A stretch of DNA of 64,000 nucleotides from Lachnospiraceae bacterium (lineage in GTDB: Bacteria; Bacillota; Clostridia; Lachnospirales; Lachnospiraceae): positions 1-64,000 of the forward strand of contig JAFLTH010000003.1 in the NCBI GenBank assembly GCA_022510525.1, given 5' to 3'. Positions 32,212 through 41,499 of the stretch are shown one piece after another (the first letter of the stretch is position 1; each line of letters begins with the position of its first letter). The translations under genes and the position numbers were made by a program. The notes under the pieces are model-generated. The model saw nothing but the letters and a program-made list of their open reading frames with translations, was not told where the DNA came from and searched no databases.

Positions 32212-32258
32212 TGGGTATCGATAATTCTTATATATTAAATTAGGAAAGGAATATCATA

Positions 32259-32963
32259 ATGAAAAAGTTAGAACAATTATATGAGGGTAAAGCAAAGAAA
32301 GTATTTAAGACTGAGGACCCCGATGTTTTAATAGTTGATTATAAGGATGATGCAACTGCATTTAACGGTGAGAAGAAAGGAACTATAGTCGGTAAGGGTG
32401 TTATTAATAACAGAATGACCAACCATGTGTTTAAGCTCCTTGAAAAAGAGGGAGTTCCCACACATTTCATTGAGGAATTAAGCGACAGGGAGACCGCCGT
32501 TAAGAAGGTTGAGATTGTGCCGCTTGAGGTTATTATCCGTAATGTTGCGGCGGGCAGCTTTTCCAAGAGACTTGGAGTTGAAGAGGGAACACCCTTTGAT
32601 GAGCCGACCATTGAATTTAGTTATAAGAATGATGAATTAGGCGACCCGCTTATCAACAGTTATTTCGCGGTGGCTATGAAGCTGGCTACATGGGAAGAAA
32701 TAGAGACTATTAAGAAATATGCTTTCAAGGTAAACGAAGTACTGAAAAATTACTTTTTACAGGCAGATATAAAACTTATCGATTTTAAGATAGAATTTGG
32801 ACGTTATCACGGACAGATTATTCTGGCTGACGAAACCAGCCCCGACACCTGCAGACTGTGGGATGTACATACCAACGAAAAACTGGATAAAGACCGTTTC
32901 CGCAGGGATTTGGGTAATGTGGAAGAAGCTTATAATGAGGTGTTTAAGCGTTTAGGATTATAG
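32259..32963 (+). CDS. purC: Phosphoribosylaminoimidazole-succinocarboxamide synthase
   Basis: 234 residues, the usual length of short PurC, from ATG 32259 behind [28 protein letters not shown] at the N-terminus and [42 protein letters not shown] and [14 protein letters not shown] are the family signatures. It joins aspartate to CAIR with ATP to give SAICAR in purine synthesis. First gene of purC-purF-purB-purA; a structured leader precedes it. Confidence 0.97.
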   Translation: MKKLEQLYEGKAKKVFKTEDPDVLIVDYKDDATAFNGEKKGTIVGKGVINNRMTNHVFKLLEKEGVPTHFIEELSDRETAVKKVEIVPLEVIIRNVAAGSFSKRLGVEEGTPFDEPTIEFSYKNDELGDPLINSYFAVAMKLATWEEIETIKKYAFKVNEVLKNYFLQADIKLIDFKIEFGRYHGQIILADETSPDTCRLWDVHTNEKLDKDRFRRDLGNVEEAYNEVFKRLGL

Positions 32964-32979
32964 GCTGCGGAGGAATTGC

Positions 32980-34404
32980 ATGACTGGAAATGATAAACTC
33001 GGCGAGGAATGCGGTGTCTTTGGCATATATGATTTTGACGGTGCTGATGTGGCATCTACGATTTACTATGGCCTTTTTGCACTTCAGCACAGAGGGCAGG
33101 AGAGCTGTGGTATTGCAGTAAGCGACACCAACGGACCCAAGGGCAAAGTCATAAGTGTCAAGGATATGGGACTTATACATGAAAACTTTACGCCGGATAC
33201 CCTTGATAGGTTAAAAGGTGATATCGGTGTAGGGCATGTCAGATATTCGACGGCCGGCAGCAGCACCAGGGAAAATGCACAGCCCTTAGTGCTTAATTAT
33301 GTAAAAGGCACACTTGCAATGGCCCATAACGGTAATCTGATCAATGCGCCGGAGCTTCGTCATGAACTGGAATATTCGGGAGCCATCTTTCAGACTACCA
33401 TAGATTCAGAGGTCATTGCATATCATATAGCCAGAGAGCGCTTGAACAGTGCTACCGTTGAAGAGGCGGTAGGCCGCGCTATGGAGAAATTAAAAGGCGC
33501 TTATTCATTAATTATAATGTCACCGCGTAAACTTATAGGAGCGAGAGACCCATTCGGATTCAGACCGCTTTGTATCGGAAAAAGAGATAATGCCTATATT
33601 CTTGCTTCCGAAACCTGCGCACTCGATACGATAGGTGCGGAGTATGTCAGGGACGTTGAACCGGGAGAAATAGTTACAATTTCTCCGGGTAAAGGAATAG
33701 AGTCCAATAAAAATCTTTGTATAGATAAAGACAAACATGCAAGATGTGTATTTGAATATATTTATTTTGCAAGACCGGACAGTCATATAGATGGTGTAAG
33801 CGTATATGACTCCCGTATTTTGGCGGGAAAATATCTTGCAATTGACTCTCCTGTGGAGGCAGATCTGGTAGTGGGGGTACCTGAGTCCGGCAACTGCGCT
33901 GCACTTGGCTATTCCATGGAATCACACATACCCTACGGTCAAGCCTTTGTAAAGAACGCTTATGTGGGACGTACTTTTATCAGCCCTCAGCAGAAGAACC
34001 GTGAGAGCGGTGTACAGGTGAAATTGAATGCAATCAGGGAAGCGGTCCGCGGCAAAAGAATCATAATGATTGACGATTCCATAGTGCGTGGAACAACTTC
34101 TGACAGGATAGTCAGAATGCTGCGTGAGGCAGGTGCCAGGGAAGTACATATGCGTGTAAGCTCGCCGCCGTTTATAGCTCCCTGCTATTTTGGAACCGAC
34201 GTTCCCGCGAAAGAGCAGCTCATTGCAAATAACCGCAGTGTGGAAGAAATAAGACAGATAATCGGTGCGGATTCACTGGCCTATCTTAAGCTTGAGCGGC
34301 TTGACGAGATTGCCGGTCATCTTGGAGTTTGTAAGGGCTGCTTTACTGAGACCTATCCTATGGAGCCGCCGAAAGAAGATATTCGCGGAGAATATGATAA
34401 GTAA
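32980..34404 (+). CDS. purF: Amidophosphoribosyltransferase
   Basis: 474 residues, ATG 32980 behind GCGGAGG. A 10-residue propeptide precedes the N-terminal nucleophile cysteine (LGEECGVFGIYDFDG). The glutaminase domain (GHVRYSTAGSS, MAHNGNLINA) is followed by the phosphoribosyltransferase domain with the PRPP loop IIMIDDSIVRGTTSDR. Cysteines in CVFEYIYF and LGVCKGCF fit the iron-sulfur, B. subtilis-type enzyme. It makes phosphoribosylamine from PRPP and glutamine, the first purine step. A second, altered copy lies at 37272-38678. Confidence 0.96.
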   Translation: MTGNDKLGEECGVFGIYDFDGADVASTIYYGLFALQHRGQESCGIAVSDTNGPKGKVISVKDMGLIHENFTPDTLDRLKGDIGVGHVRYSTAGSSTRENAQPLVLNYVKGTLAMAHNGNLINAPELRHELEYSGAIFQTTIDSEVIAYHIARERLNSATVEEAVGRAMEKLKGAYSLIIMSPRKLIGARDPFGFRPLCIGKRDNAYILASETCALDTIGAEYVRDVEPGEIVTISPGKGIESNKNLCIDKDKHARCVFEYIYFARPDSHIDGVSVYDSRILAGKYLAIDSPVEADLVVGVPESGNCAALGYSMESHIPYGQAFVKNAYVGRTFISPQQKNRESGVQVKLNAIREAVRGKRIIMIDDSIVRGTTSDRIVRMLREAGAREVHMRVSSPPFIAPCYFGTDVPAKEQLIANNRSVEEIRQIIGADSLAYLKLERLDEIAGHLGVCKGCFTETYPMEPPKEDIRGEYDK

Positions 34405-34467
34405 GTGCCGGAGTACCGGACATTGGAATAGTTAAATCTAGATTTAATTTTAAGGAGATATTTATAA

Positions 34468-35919
34468 ATGAGTACAGACAGATATGTAAGCCCGTTATCG
34501 GAAAGATATGCAAGCAGGGAGATGCAGTATATATTCTCACCTGATATGAAATTCAAAACCTGGCGTAAGCTTTGGATTGCCCTTGCCGAAACAGAGATGG
34601 AGCTTGGACTCAGCCAGAACGGGCAGCCTGTAATTACTAAAGAACAGATTGATGAATTAAAAGCTAATGCCGAGAATATAAATTATGATGTAGCTAAGGC
34701 CAGAGAGAAAGAGGTGCGTCATGATGTTATGAGTCATGTGTATGCTTACGGGCAGCAGTGTCCGAAAGCGGCAGGTATCATTCATCTGGGAGCTACATCC
34801 TGTTATGTCGGGGATAATACGGATATTATTGTGATGACCAATGCGCTTAAACTGGTGAAGAAGAAGCTGGTGAATGTGATTGCAAGACTGGCACAGTTTG
34901 CGGATGAGTATAAGGAACTTCCGACGCTGGCATTTACGCATTTTCAGCCTGCACAGCCGACTACAGTCGGAAAAAGGGCGACTTTGTGGGCACAGGAGTT
35001 CTGTCTGGATTTAGAGGATCTTAATTATGTATTGTCTACAATGAAGCTCCTTGGCTCCAAAGGAACCACAGGAACCCAGGCGTCTTTTCTTGAGTTGTTT
35101 GACGGTGATCAGGCTACCGTAGATAAAATCGATCCTATGATAGCCACCAAGATGGGCTTTGATAAATGTTATCCGGTATCGGGCCAGACCTATTCACGTA
35201 AGGTGGATACAAGGGTCTGCAATATTCTTGCGGGAATTGCGGCATCGGCACATAAGATGTCCAATGACATAAGACTGCTTCAGCACCTTAAGGAAGTTGA
35301 GGAGCCTTTTGAAAAGAGCCAGATTGGTTCTTCGGCTATGGCATATAAGAGAAATCCGATGAGGAGTGAAAGGATTGCATCTTTGTCCAGATTTGTTATG
35401 GTGGATGCACTCAATCCGGCGATTACATCTGCAACTCAGTGGTTTGAGAGGACGCTGGATGATTCTGCCAACAAGAGACTCTCAATTCCGGAGGCCTTTC
35501 TTGCGATTGACGGTATTCTTGATTTATGCCTGAATGTGGTAGACGGGCTGGTGGTGTACGATAAGGTTATCACTAAGCATCTTATGAGTGAGCTGCCTTT
35601 TATGGCGACCGAGAATATTATGATGGATGCCGTAAAAATGGGCGGAGACCGCCAGCAGCTTCATGAGAAGATACGTGAGCTTTCGATGATAGCGGGAGCA
35701 AATGTGAAGAAAGAAGGAAAAGATAATAATCTGCTTGAGCTGATTGCAGCCGAGCCGGACTTCAATATGAGCCTTGATGAGCTGAATAAAACAATGGATC
35801 CGGCCAAGTATGTGGGCTGTGCACCGGTACAGGTGGAGAATTTCATCAGAGAAATCATACAGCCGGTTCTTGATGAGAACAAAGACATACTTGGTATGAA
35901 GGCTGATATAAATGTATAA
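34468..35919 (+). CDS. purB: Adenylosuccinate lyase
   Basis: 483 residues from ATG 34468 behind AAGGAGATATTTATAA. The fumarase/aspartase-superfamily signature GSSAMAYKRNPMRSERI and the helical elements HLGATSCYVGDNTD and FTHFQPAQPTTVGKR are present. It removes fumarate from SAICAR and from adenylosuccinate. It sits between purF and purA, so the window holds three enzymes that lead from PRPP towards AMP plus purC. Confidence 0.96.
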   Translation: MSTDRYVSPLSERYASREMQYIFSPDMKFKTWRKLWIALAETEMELGLSQNGQPVITKEQIDELKANAENINYDVAKAREKEVRHDVMSHVYAYGQQCPKAAGIIHLGATSCYVGDNTDIIVMTNALKLVKKKLVNVIARLAQFADEYKELPTLAFTHFQPAQPTTVGKRATLWAQEFCLDLEDLNYVLSTMKLLGSKGTTGTQASFLELFDGDQATVDKIDPMIATKMGFDKCYPVSGQTYSRKVDTRVCNILAGIAASAHKMSNDIRLLQHLKEVEEPFEKSQIGSSAMAYKRNPMRSERIASLSRFVMVDALNPAITSATQWFERTLDDSANKRLSIPEAFLAIDGILDLCLNVVDGLVVYDKVITKHLMSELPFMATENIMMDAVKMGGDRQQLHEKIRELSMIAGANVKKEGKDNNLLELIAAEPDFNMSLDELNKTMDPAKYVGCAPVQVENFIREIIQPVLDENKDILGMKADINV

Positions 35920-35963
35920 TCTGCGACGTTTTTCTAAAATATAAAGTTCCGGGAGGTATAGAT

Positions 35964-37238
35964 ATGGTAAAAGCTATAGTAGGCGCCAATTGGGGTGACG
36001 AAGGAAAAGGAAAGATAACTGATATGCTGGCAAAGGAAGCCGACATAATCATTCGTTTCCAGGGCGGTGCTAATGCAGGACATACAATAGTAAATAACTA
36101 TGGAAAGTTTGCACTTCATACATTACCGTCAGGAGTGTTTTATGACCATACTACAAGTATAATCGGCAACGGTGTTGCACTGAATATTCCGTTACTTTTT
36201 AACGAAATAAAGTCAATTACGGATAGAAATGTGCCTGAACCGAAGATTCTGGTTTCTGACAGGTGTCAGATTGTAATGCCGTACCATATACTTTTTGACC
36301 AGTATGAAGAGGAAAGACTCGGCGGCAAATCCTTTGGCTCAACGAAGTCGGGAATTGCACCGTTTTATTCCGATAAATATGCCAAAATAGGTTTTCAGGT
36401 TAGTGAACTTTTTGACGAAGAACTGTTAAAAGAAAAGGTTGAAAGAGTTTGTGTGGCTAAAAATGTGCTCTTAGAGCATCTTTATCATAAACCTCTTATA
36501 AATCCGTCTGAATTGCTTGAGACTCTGCATCAGTACAGGGAAATGGTAGAGCCTTATGTTTGCGATGTGGCTTCCTATCTGGATAAGGCAATTAAGGATA
36601 ATAAGACCATACTTTTGGAAGGACAGCTCGGCACATTGAAAGACCCCGACCACGGCATATATCCGATGGTTACGTCTTCCCATACGCTGGCGGCATACGG
36701 GGCAATCGGAGCAGGTATTCCACCGTATGAGATAAAACAGATAATTACGGTATGTAAAGCCTATTCTTCGGCTGTCGGAGCAGGTGCCTTTGTATCGGAG
36801 ATATTCGGTGATGAGGCGGAAGAACTCAGACGCCGCGGCGGTGACGGCGGCGAATACGGTGCTACTACAGGCCGTCCGAGACGTGTAGGCTGGTTTGACT
36901 GCGTGGCTTCCAAATACGGCTGCAGACTGCAGGGTACTACCGATGTAGCCTTTACGGTGCTTGATGTACTCGGATACCTCGATGAGATTCCAATCTGCGT
37001 AGGCTATGAAATCGATGGCGAAGTAACAACGGAATTCCCTGTAACAGCCAAGCTTGAAAAAGCTAAACCTGTTATTAAGAAGCTCCCCGGCTGGAAATGC
37101 GAGATAAGAGGAATCAAAAACTATGAAGAACTTCCGGAAAAATGCCGCGATTACATAGAATTCATTGAAAAACAGATTGGATACCCGATTACAATGATTT
37201 CAAACGGACCGGGACGTGATGATATTATTTACCGTTAA
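35964..37238 (+). CDS. purA: Adenylosuccinate synthetase
   Basis: 424 residues from ATG 35964 behind CCGGGAGG. The GTP-binding N-terminus GANWGDEGKGKITDML, the loop GANAGHTIVNNYG and the C-terminal TGRPRRVGWFDCV region are diagnostic. It converts IMP and aspartate to adenylosuccinate with GTP. Last gene of the pur cluster, followed by a strong terminator shared with the convergent purF-like gene. Confidence 0.97.
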   Translation: MVKAIVGANWGDEGKGKITDMLAKEADIIIRFQGGANAGHTIVNNYGKFALHTLPSGVFYDHTTSIIGNGVALNIPLLFNEIKSITDRNVPEPKILVSDRCQIVMPYHILFDQYEEERLGGKSFGSTKSGIAPFYSDKYAKIGFQVSELFDEELLKEKVERVCVAKNVLLEHLYHKPLINPSELLETLHQYREMVEPYVCDVASYLDKAIKDNKTILLEGQLGTLKDPDHGIYPMVTSSHTLAAYGAIGAGIPPYEIKQIITVCKAYSSAVGAGAFVSEIFGDEAEELRRRGGDGGEYGATTGRPRRVGWFDCVASKYGCRLQGTTDVAFTVLDVLGYLDEIPICVGYEIDGEVTTEFPVTAKLEKAKPVIKKLPGWKCEIRGIKNYEELPEKCRDYIEFIEKQIGYPITMISNGPGRDDIIYR

Positions 37239-37242
37239 AAAC

Positions 37243-37264
37243 AGCGCATCCGAATGGATGCGCT
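37243..37264. terminator. Bidirectional terminator between purA and the purF-like gene
   Basis: 9-bp arms AGCGCATCC (37243-37251) and GGATGCGCT (37256-37264), GAAT loop region, TTGTTTTTTATT after it on the plus strand and GTTTTTAACGG on the minus strand. Confidence 0.9.
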
Positions 37265-37271
37265 TTGTTTT

Positions 37272-38678
37272 TTATTCTCTGCCATCCCAGCAGTACGTGC
37301 ATAGCTTGGATTTGTCGATGCCGACGGCATTCATCATATCATCTAAACGATTGTAACGGAGAGAAGTGAAATTAAGCTTCTCTCTTATTTTTTCCAGCAT
37401 ATCATTGTATTCGATAGATTCAGGGTTGGCATAAACAGAGAGATTAGGATATTTGTTTTCTGTTTCCATCTCCTTGATTACCTGACGCGTGATAAGTTCC
37501 ATCTCGGATGTGGAACGTGAGAAATTCAAATACTTACAGCCGAAGAGAAGCGGAGGACAGGCGGGTCTGATATGAACCTCCTTGGCGCCGCTCTGATACA
37601 GAAACTCAGTTGTTTCCCTAAGCTGTGTTCCGCGCACAATGGAATCATCAATTAATAGCAGGCTTCTGTCCTTGATAAGGTCATGTACCGGAAGCAGCTT
37701 CATCTTGGCAATAAGATTTCGCTGACTCTGTATCGTAGGCATAAAAGAACGCGGCCATGTAGGTGTGTATTTGATAAAAGGTCTTGAAAAAGGAATGCCT
37801 GATTCATTGGCATAGCCGATTGCATGGGCAGTTCCCGAATCCGGTACGCCTGCAACTATATCGGGTTTGATATCATCACGTTTTGCCATCATTGAGCCGC
37901 AGTTATAGCGCATCTGCTCTACACTCATGCCCTCATAGGATGAGGAAGGGTAACCGTAGTAAACCCATAGGAATGTACAGATTTTCATATCTTTACCGGG
38001 GGCGGCAAGCGGCTGCACGCCTTCCGGTGTGACTATTACAATTTCTCCGGGACCAAGCTCCCGCTCATGCGAATATCCCAGATTCAGATAGGCGAAACTT
38101 TCAAAAGAAATGCAGTAAGCATCTTCTTTTTTACCTATTACCACAGGAGTACGTCCGAGGCGGTCCCTTGCGGCATAAATGCCCTTGGGTGTCAGAATGA
38201 GCATAGTCATGGAGCCGTCAATCAGCTCCTGTGCATATTGTATACCTTCAATAATATTTTCTTTCTGATTGATTATCGCAGACACCAGTTCCGTTGCATT
38301 GATTTCACCGCCGCTCATTTCCTGAAAATGGGCATGTCCGCTTTTAAAAAGCTGTTTTTCTATGTCTTCCTTGTTATTGATCTTGCCGACCGTTGTAATT
38401 GCATATGTACCATGATGTGAACGGATTATAAGAGGCTGTGGCTCATAATCGGAGATTGAACCTATTCCCATATGTCCGCGCATTGTATTGGCATCCTTGT
38501 CAAATTTGGTTCTAAACGGAGCGTTTTCAATATTGTGAATAGCCCTGTCAAAACCGTCTTCATTGTTGTAAGCAGCCATTCCGGCGCGTCTGGTACCCAG
38601 GTGTGAATGATAGTCTGTGCCGAAAAATAAGTCAAATATACAATCTTCCTTTGATGCAACGCCAAAAAATCCGCCCAT
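37272..38678 (-). CDS. PurF paralogue without the glutaminase cysteine
   Basis: 468 residues from the ATG at 38678 (AAGGAG ten bases upstream; the frame is open to 38726 but without a ribosome site). The protein begins MGGFFGVAS where PurF has MCGxxGI, so the nucleophile cysteine is glycine. The rest of the fold is kept: HLGTRRAGMAAYN, GHMGIGSIS, the PRPP loop SLLLIDDSIVRGTQLRE, and cysteines KICTFLW, FGCKYLN and LCTYCWDG for a likely iron-sulfur cluster. It cannot use glutamine in the normal way. It could be ammonia-dependent, serve another pathway, or regulate PurF. It is transcribed towards purA from its own promoter, 130 bases after the GDT1-type transporter. Confidence 0.85.
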   Translation of the reverse strand: MGGFFGVASKEDCIFDLFFGTDYHSHLGTRRAGMAAYNNEDGFDRAIHNIENAPFRTKFDKDANTMRGHMGIGSISDYEPQPLIIRSHHGTYAITTVGKINNKEDIEKQLFKSGHAHFQEMSGGEINATELVSAIINQKENIIEGIQYAQELIDGSMTMLILTPKGIYAARDRLGRTPVVIGKKEDAYCISFESFAYLNLGYSHERELGPGEIVIVTPEGVQPLAAPGKDMKICTFLWVYYGYPSSSYEGMSVEQMRYNCGSMMAKRDDIKPDIVAGVPDSGTAHAIGYANESGIPFSRPFIKYTPTWPRSFMPTIQSQRNLIAKMKLLPVHDLIKDRSLLLIDDSIVRGTQLRETTEFLYQSGAKEVHIRPACPPLLFGCKYLNFSRSTSEMELITRQVIKEMETENKYPNLSVYANPESIEYNDMLEKIREKLNFTSLRYNRLDDMMNAVGIDKSKLCTYCWDGRE

Positions 38679-38725
38679 AAATCCATAGCTCCTTTTCTTA
38701 TTCAAAAGTTTTAAAACTGTATCCA

Positions 38726-38754
38726 ATATTAATTGTATTATGTTTTAATGTAAA
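38726..38754 (-). promoter_or_regulatory. Promoter of the purF-like gene
   Basis: On the minus strand TTTACA (complement of 38749-38754), 17 bp, TAATAT (complement of 38726-38731). Confidence 0.6.
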
Positions 38755-38809
38755 GCACAAGTCATAAATATCCGGATTGGGTAGATAGTCAGGACTAACT
38801 TGTTTGTGT

Positions 38810-39496
38810 TTAGGAGTGATGCCTGAAATTTTTTACAAATGTGATAAGACATATCAGTGCAAAAACAACTGTTATTATAAGATAGCCTGCTATAGCCTGA
38901 GTTCCCGCACCAAAAATCAACAGCATTGCCTCACGTATATTTACTACTCCAAATATTGAAAAAATGGCAAAAGAAAGAGTGTTCAGAATACCCGTCGGCA
39001 TCTTGCTTTTTAATATTACACCCACAATCAGCCCGATCAGGTCCGCAAGAATCAAGCCGAGAGTGCAGCCCAGAAATACGGATAAGGCATTTGCAAAACT
39101 GTGCTGTGTATAGTTTGCGGCAAGTGTGATGGCCGATAATTGCGTCTTATCGCCAAGTTCTCCGACAAAGAATGAAATAAAAATTGCCACTACCGGTCCA
39201 AAGTTGTGTTTTGCGACGTTTTCTTCATCTTCTTCGGCTTCGCCTTTAAGTGTAGCGTATGCAAACCAGAAGAAAGCAAGGGCCGCAATAAACTTTATTA
39301 TCCTCATATCAAGATAATTACTGAGTGCCGCGCCTACACCGACAGCCATAATATTAAGAAGTATTGTGGCAAGCCAGGTTCCGCTGAGAATATGGACTAC
39401 CTTATACTTACCTGCCATAGCTACGAGCAGCAACTGGGTCTTGTCTCCCATCTCGGCGATGAAGATTGTTAATAAAACTGTCAGGAAGATGGTCAT
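38810..39496 (-). CDS. GDT1/UPF0016-family cation transporter
   Basis: 228 residues from the ATG at 39496 (GAGGAG upstream; the frame starts at 39517 without a ribosome site). It has the family's two inverted copies of E-x-G-D-K-T: IAEMGDKTQLLLVAMAG near the N-terminus and VGELGDKTQLSAITLAA in the second half, with six predicted membrane helices and an acidic loop (EAEEDEEN) between the halves. Family members export manganese or calcium; manganese efflux is the usual bacterial role. No manganese riboswitch fits in the short upstream gap. Confidence 0.88.
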   Translation of the reverse strand: MTIFLTVLLTIFIAEMGDKTQLLLVAMAGKYKVVHILSGTWLATILLNIMAVGVGAALSNYLDMRIIKFIAALAFFWFAYATLKGEAEEDEENVAKHNFGPVVAIFISFFVGELGDKTQLSAITLAANYTQHSFANALSVFLGCTLGLILADLIGLIVGVILKSKMPTGILNTLSFAIFSIFGVVNIREAMLLIFGAGTQAIAGYLIITVVFALICLITFVKNFRHHS

Positions 39497-39588
39497 TTTA
39501 GCGTTCTCCTCTATCAATTTTCTTTATCTTTTGATACAATAAATAATATATTACTAACTAATTTGTGTCAATAAAGGAGAAAACCGGA

Positions 39589-40572
39589 ATGATTTTCAAG
39601 TGTAAAAACTGTGGCGGCAATGCTGTCTATGAGCCGGGAAGGAAAAAAATGTACTGTCCGCATTGTGAAGGAATAGATGCACAGTACATTGTAAATGAGG
39701 GCTCCCTGACTCAGTGCGGAAACTGCGGTGCCCCTATTGAGACAGGACCGTACACTTCCGCGGACAGATGTGTGCATTGCGGCAGCTACATAGTGTTTGA
39801 TGAAAGGGTTGAAGAGAGATATAAACCCAACATGATTCTTCCGTTTAAGATAAATAAGGATATGGCGGTTGAAGCTCTTAATACCGAATTTAAGAAAAGG
39901 ACTTTTACTCCGGCAACCTTTCTTTCAGAGAAAAGCCTTAATAATATGCAGGGGATCTATGTTCCTTTCTGGATGTATGATTATCAGGCACATTATGATT
40001 TCAGGGGACAGGGCACGAAAGTTCGTACATGGATAAGTGGAAATACGGAATATGTTGAAACTTCTTACTTTGATGTGATAAGGAAGATGGATGCTGATTT
40101 TGACAAGGTTCCGGTAGACGCCTCAATAGCTATGAACGACGGTGAGATGGATTTGATGGAGCCGTATACATATCAGGAGTTGGAGGGCTTTGATCCAAAA
40201 TACATGTCAGGATTTTTCGGGGAGGTTTTCAATCAGGGTGCGGATGAGCTGGAAGAGCGCGCCAAAATGAAGGCAAAAAGCGCCACTGAGGAATTGATGC
40301 AGCAGTCGCTTTCAGGCTATAGCTCTATGAAAACCGAAGTGAAAAACCTGAATCTGAACAGAAGCGGCCTCTATTATGCCCTTATGCCCGTGTGGTTGTA
40401 TCAGTACGACTATCGCGGGGAAACCTACCGCTTCCATGTAAACGGGCAGACCGGCAAAGTAGTCGGAAAGACTCCCGTTTCCAAAGCAAAAGTATTACTG
40501 TATGGACTTACTACAATGGTATCCGTCAGCGCAATTATGTATCTGGCTATTGCAATATTGGAGCTGCTGTAA
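39589..40572 (+). CDS. Zinc-ribbon protein with C-terminal membrane helix
   Basis: 327 residues from ATG 39589 (AAAGGAG ten bases upstream; an in-frame GTG at 39565 overlaps the ribosome site). Two or three zinc ribbons open the protein: CKNCGG...CPHCEG, CGNCGAPIE...CVHCGSYIVF. A central domain follows (ILPFKINKDMAVEALNTEF, VPFWMYDYQAHYDFRG ... ALMPVWLYQYDYRGETYRFHVNG) seen in proteins often mislabelled as replication-restart helicase. One membrane helix is at the end (about 300-322). Function unknown. It is co-oriented with the TPM gene 48 bases on. Confidence 0.75.
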   Translation: MIFKCKNCGGNAVYEPGRKKMYCPHCEGIDAQYIVNEGSLTQCGNCGAPIETGPYTSADRCVHCGSYIVFDERVEERYKPNMILPFKINKDMAVEALNTEFKKRTFTPATFLSEKSLNNMQGIYVPFWMYDYQAHYDFRGQGTKVRTWISGNTEYVETSYFDVIRKMDADFDKVPVDASIAMNDGEMDLMEPYTYQELEGFDPKYMSGFFGEVFNQGADELEERAKMKAKSATEELMQQSLSGYSSMKTEVKNLNLNRSGLYYALMPVWLYQYDYRGETYRFHVNGQTGKVVGKTPVSKAKVLLYGLTTMVSVSAIMYLAIAILELL

Positions 40573-40620
40573 TGCCAAGAGTTGTATTTATAGTGAATTT
40601 CGGATGAAAGGATAATACAG

Positions 40621-41499
40621 ATGAAAGAGTATTTTAAATATTTTAATTGGTTATACATAGTGCTTGGAGCTCTGCTTTTATTTTTTATATGTGTAAAAGG
40701 CACACAGTCTGTTGTGTCTAAGGCTTCGCATTATGAGAGGACAAACACAGAGTGCCTTACAACGCAGAGGGTGTTTGACAATGCCGATGTGCTAAGCGAT
40801 AAAGAGGAAAAGAAACTTGAGGAGCTGATTGCCAAAAGAGAAAAACAGACGAATTGCGACATAGTTCTGGTGACTTTAAAGCAGTCCCTTAAAGAATATG
40901 CAAGGGAAATAGAACCTTCAGTCGGTTACAGTGAGTTTGTAAGGGTTTATGCAGAGCAGTTTTATGAAAACAATAACTTTGGATATAATAAACCGAACGG
41001 AGACGGAGTAATCCTGGTAGATAACTGGTTTCGAGAGTCTGACGGCAAGATATATACCTGGTTTTGTACTACGGGGATTGTAAAGGACAAATATTCGGAT
41101 GCCGATATAGACCATATTCTGGACAGAGTATACCGTTATGTGGAAACCAATCCCTATCTGGCATACAAAACTTATGTCAATGATTTTTATAATGACATGA
41201 TGGGAAAACGGATTTTTCATGCCGACGTACCCGGAGGTATGCCAATAATAGCAGGTGTTATTGCTGCGGTTATATTTATTGCAGTAAACTGGAATTCCAA
41301 GAGTGGTAAGAAGACAACCACGGCAGTTACATATGTTAAGGGTAGAAATGCGAATTTTACCAACAGTCAGGATATTTTCCTGCGTAAGACCGTAACACAT
41401 CACAAGATACAGACCAGCAGCGGCTCCGGAGGACATGGCGGAGGCGGCGGAGGTCATAGCGGCGGCGGAAGCCATGGCGGCGGGGGTCACAGCCGGTAA
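40621..41499 (+). CDS. TPM-domain membrane protein with Gly/His-rich tail
   Basis: 292 residues, ATG 40621 behind GAAAGGATAATAC. N-terminal membrane helix (about 10-26), then a TPM domain (about 48-200: VFDNADVLSDKEEKKLEELI, CDIVLVTLK, DGVILVDNW). A second membrane helix is at about 202-220. The tail GGHGGGGGGHSGGGSHGGGG may bind metal or be flexible. TPM proteins of this kind are membrane-associated with unclear function. The stop overlaps the convergent acyltransferase by 13 bases. Confidence 0.85.
   Translation: MKEYFKYFNWLYIVLGALLLFFICVKGTQSVVSKASHYERTNTECLTTQRVFDNADVLSDKEEKKLEELIAKREKQTNCDIVLVTLKQSLKEYAREIEPSVGYSEFVRVYAEQFYENNNFGYNKPNGDGVILVDNWFRESDGKIYTWFCTTGIVKDKYSDADIDHILDRVYRYVETNPYLAYKTYVNDFYNDMMGKRIFHADVPGGMPIIAGVIAAVIFIAVNWNSKSGKKTTTAVTYVKGRNANFTNSQDIFLRKTVTHHKIQTSSGSGGHGGGGGGHSGGGSHGGGGHSR

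Noticed and set aside
32123..32258. Known purine-related riboswitch (purine, ZTP, PRPP, THF)
   Set aside because: Expected conserved loops and joining regions are not seen; kept only as an unassigned structured leader.
38679..38726. Extended N-terminus (TTG 38726) for the PurF paralogue
   Set aside because: No ribosome site there, whereas ATG 38678 has AAGGAG at good spacing and aligns with the PurF start.
39497..39588. Manganese (yybP-ykoY) riboswitch for the GDT1-type transporter
   Set aside because: The divergent gap is under 100 bases and lacks the conserved loops.
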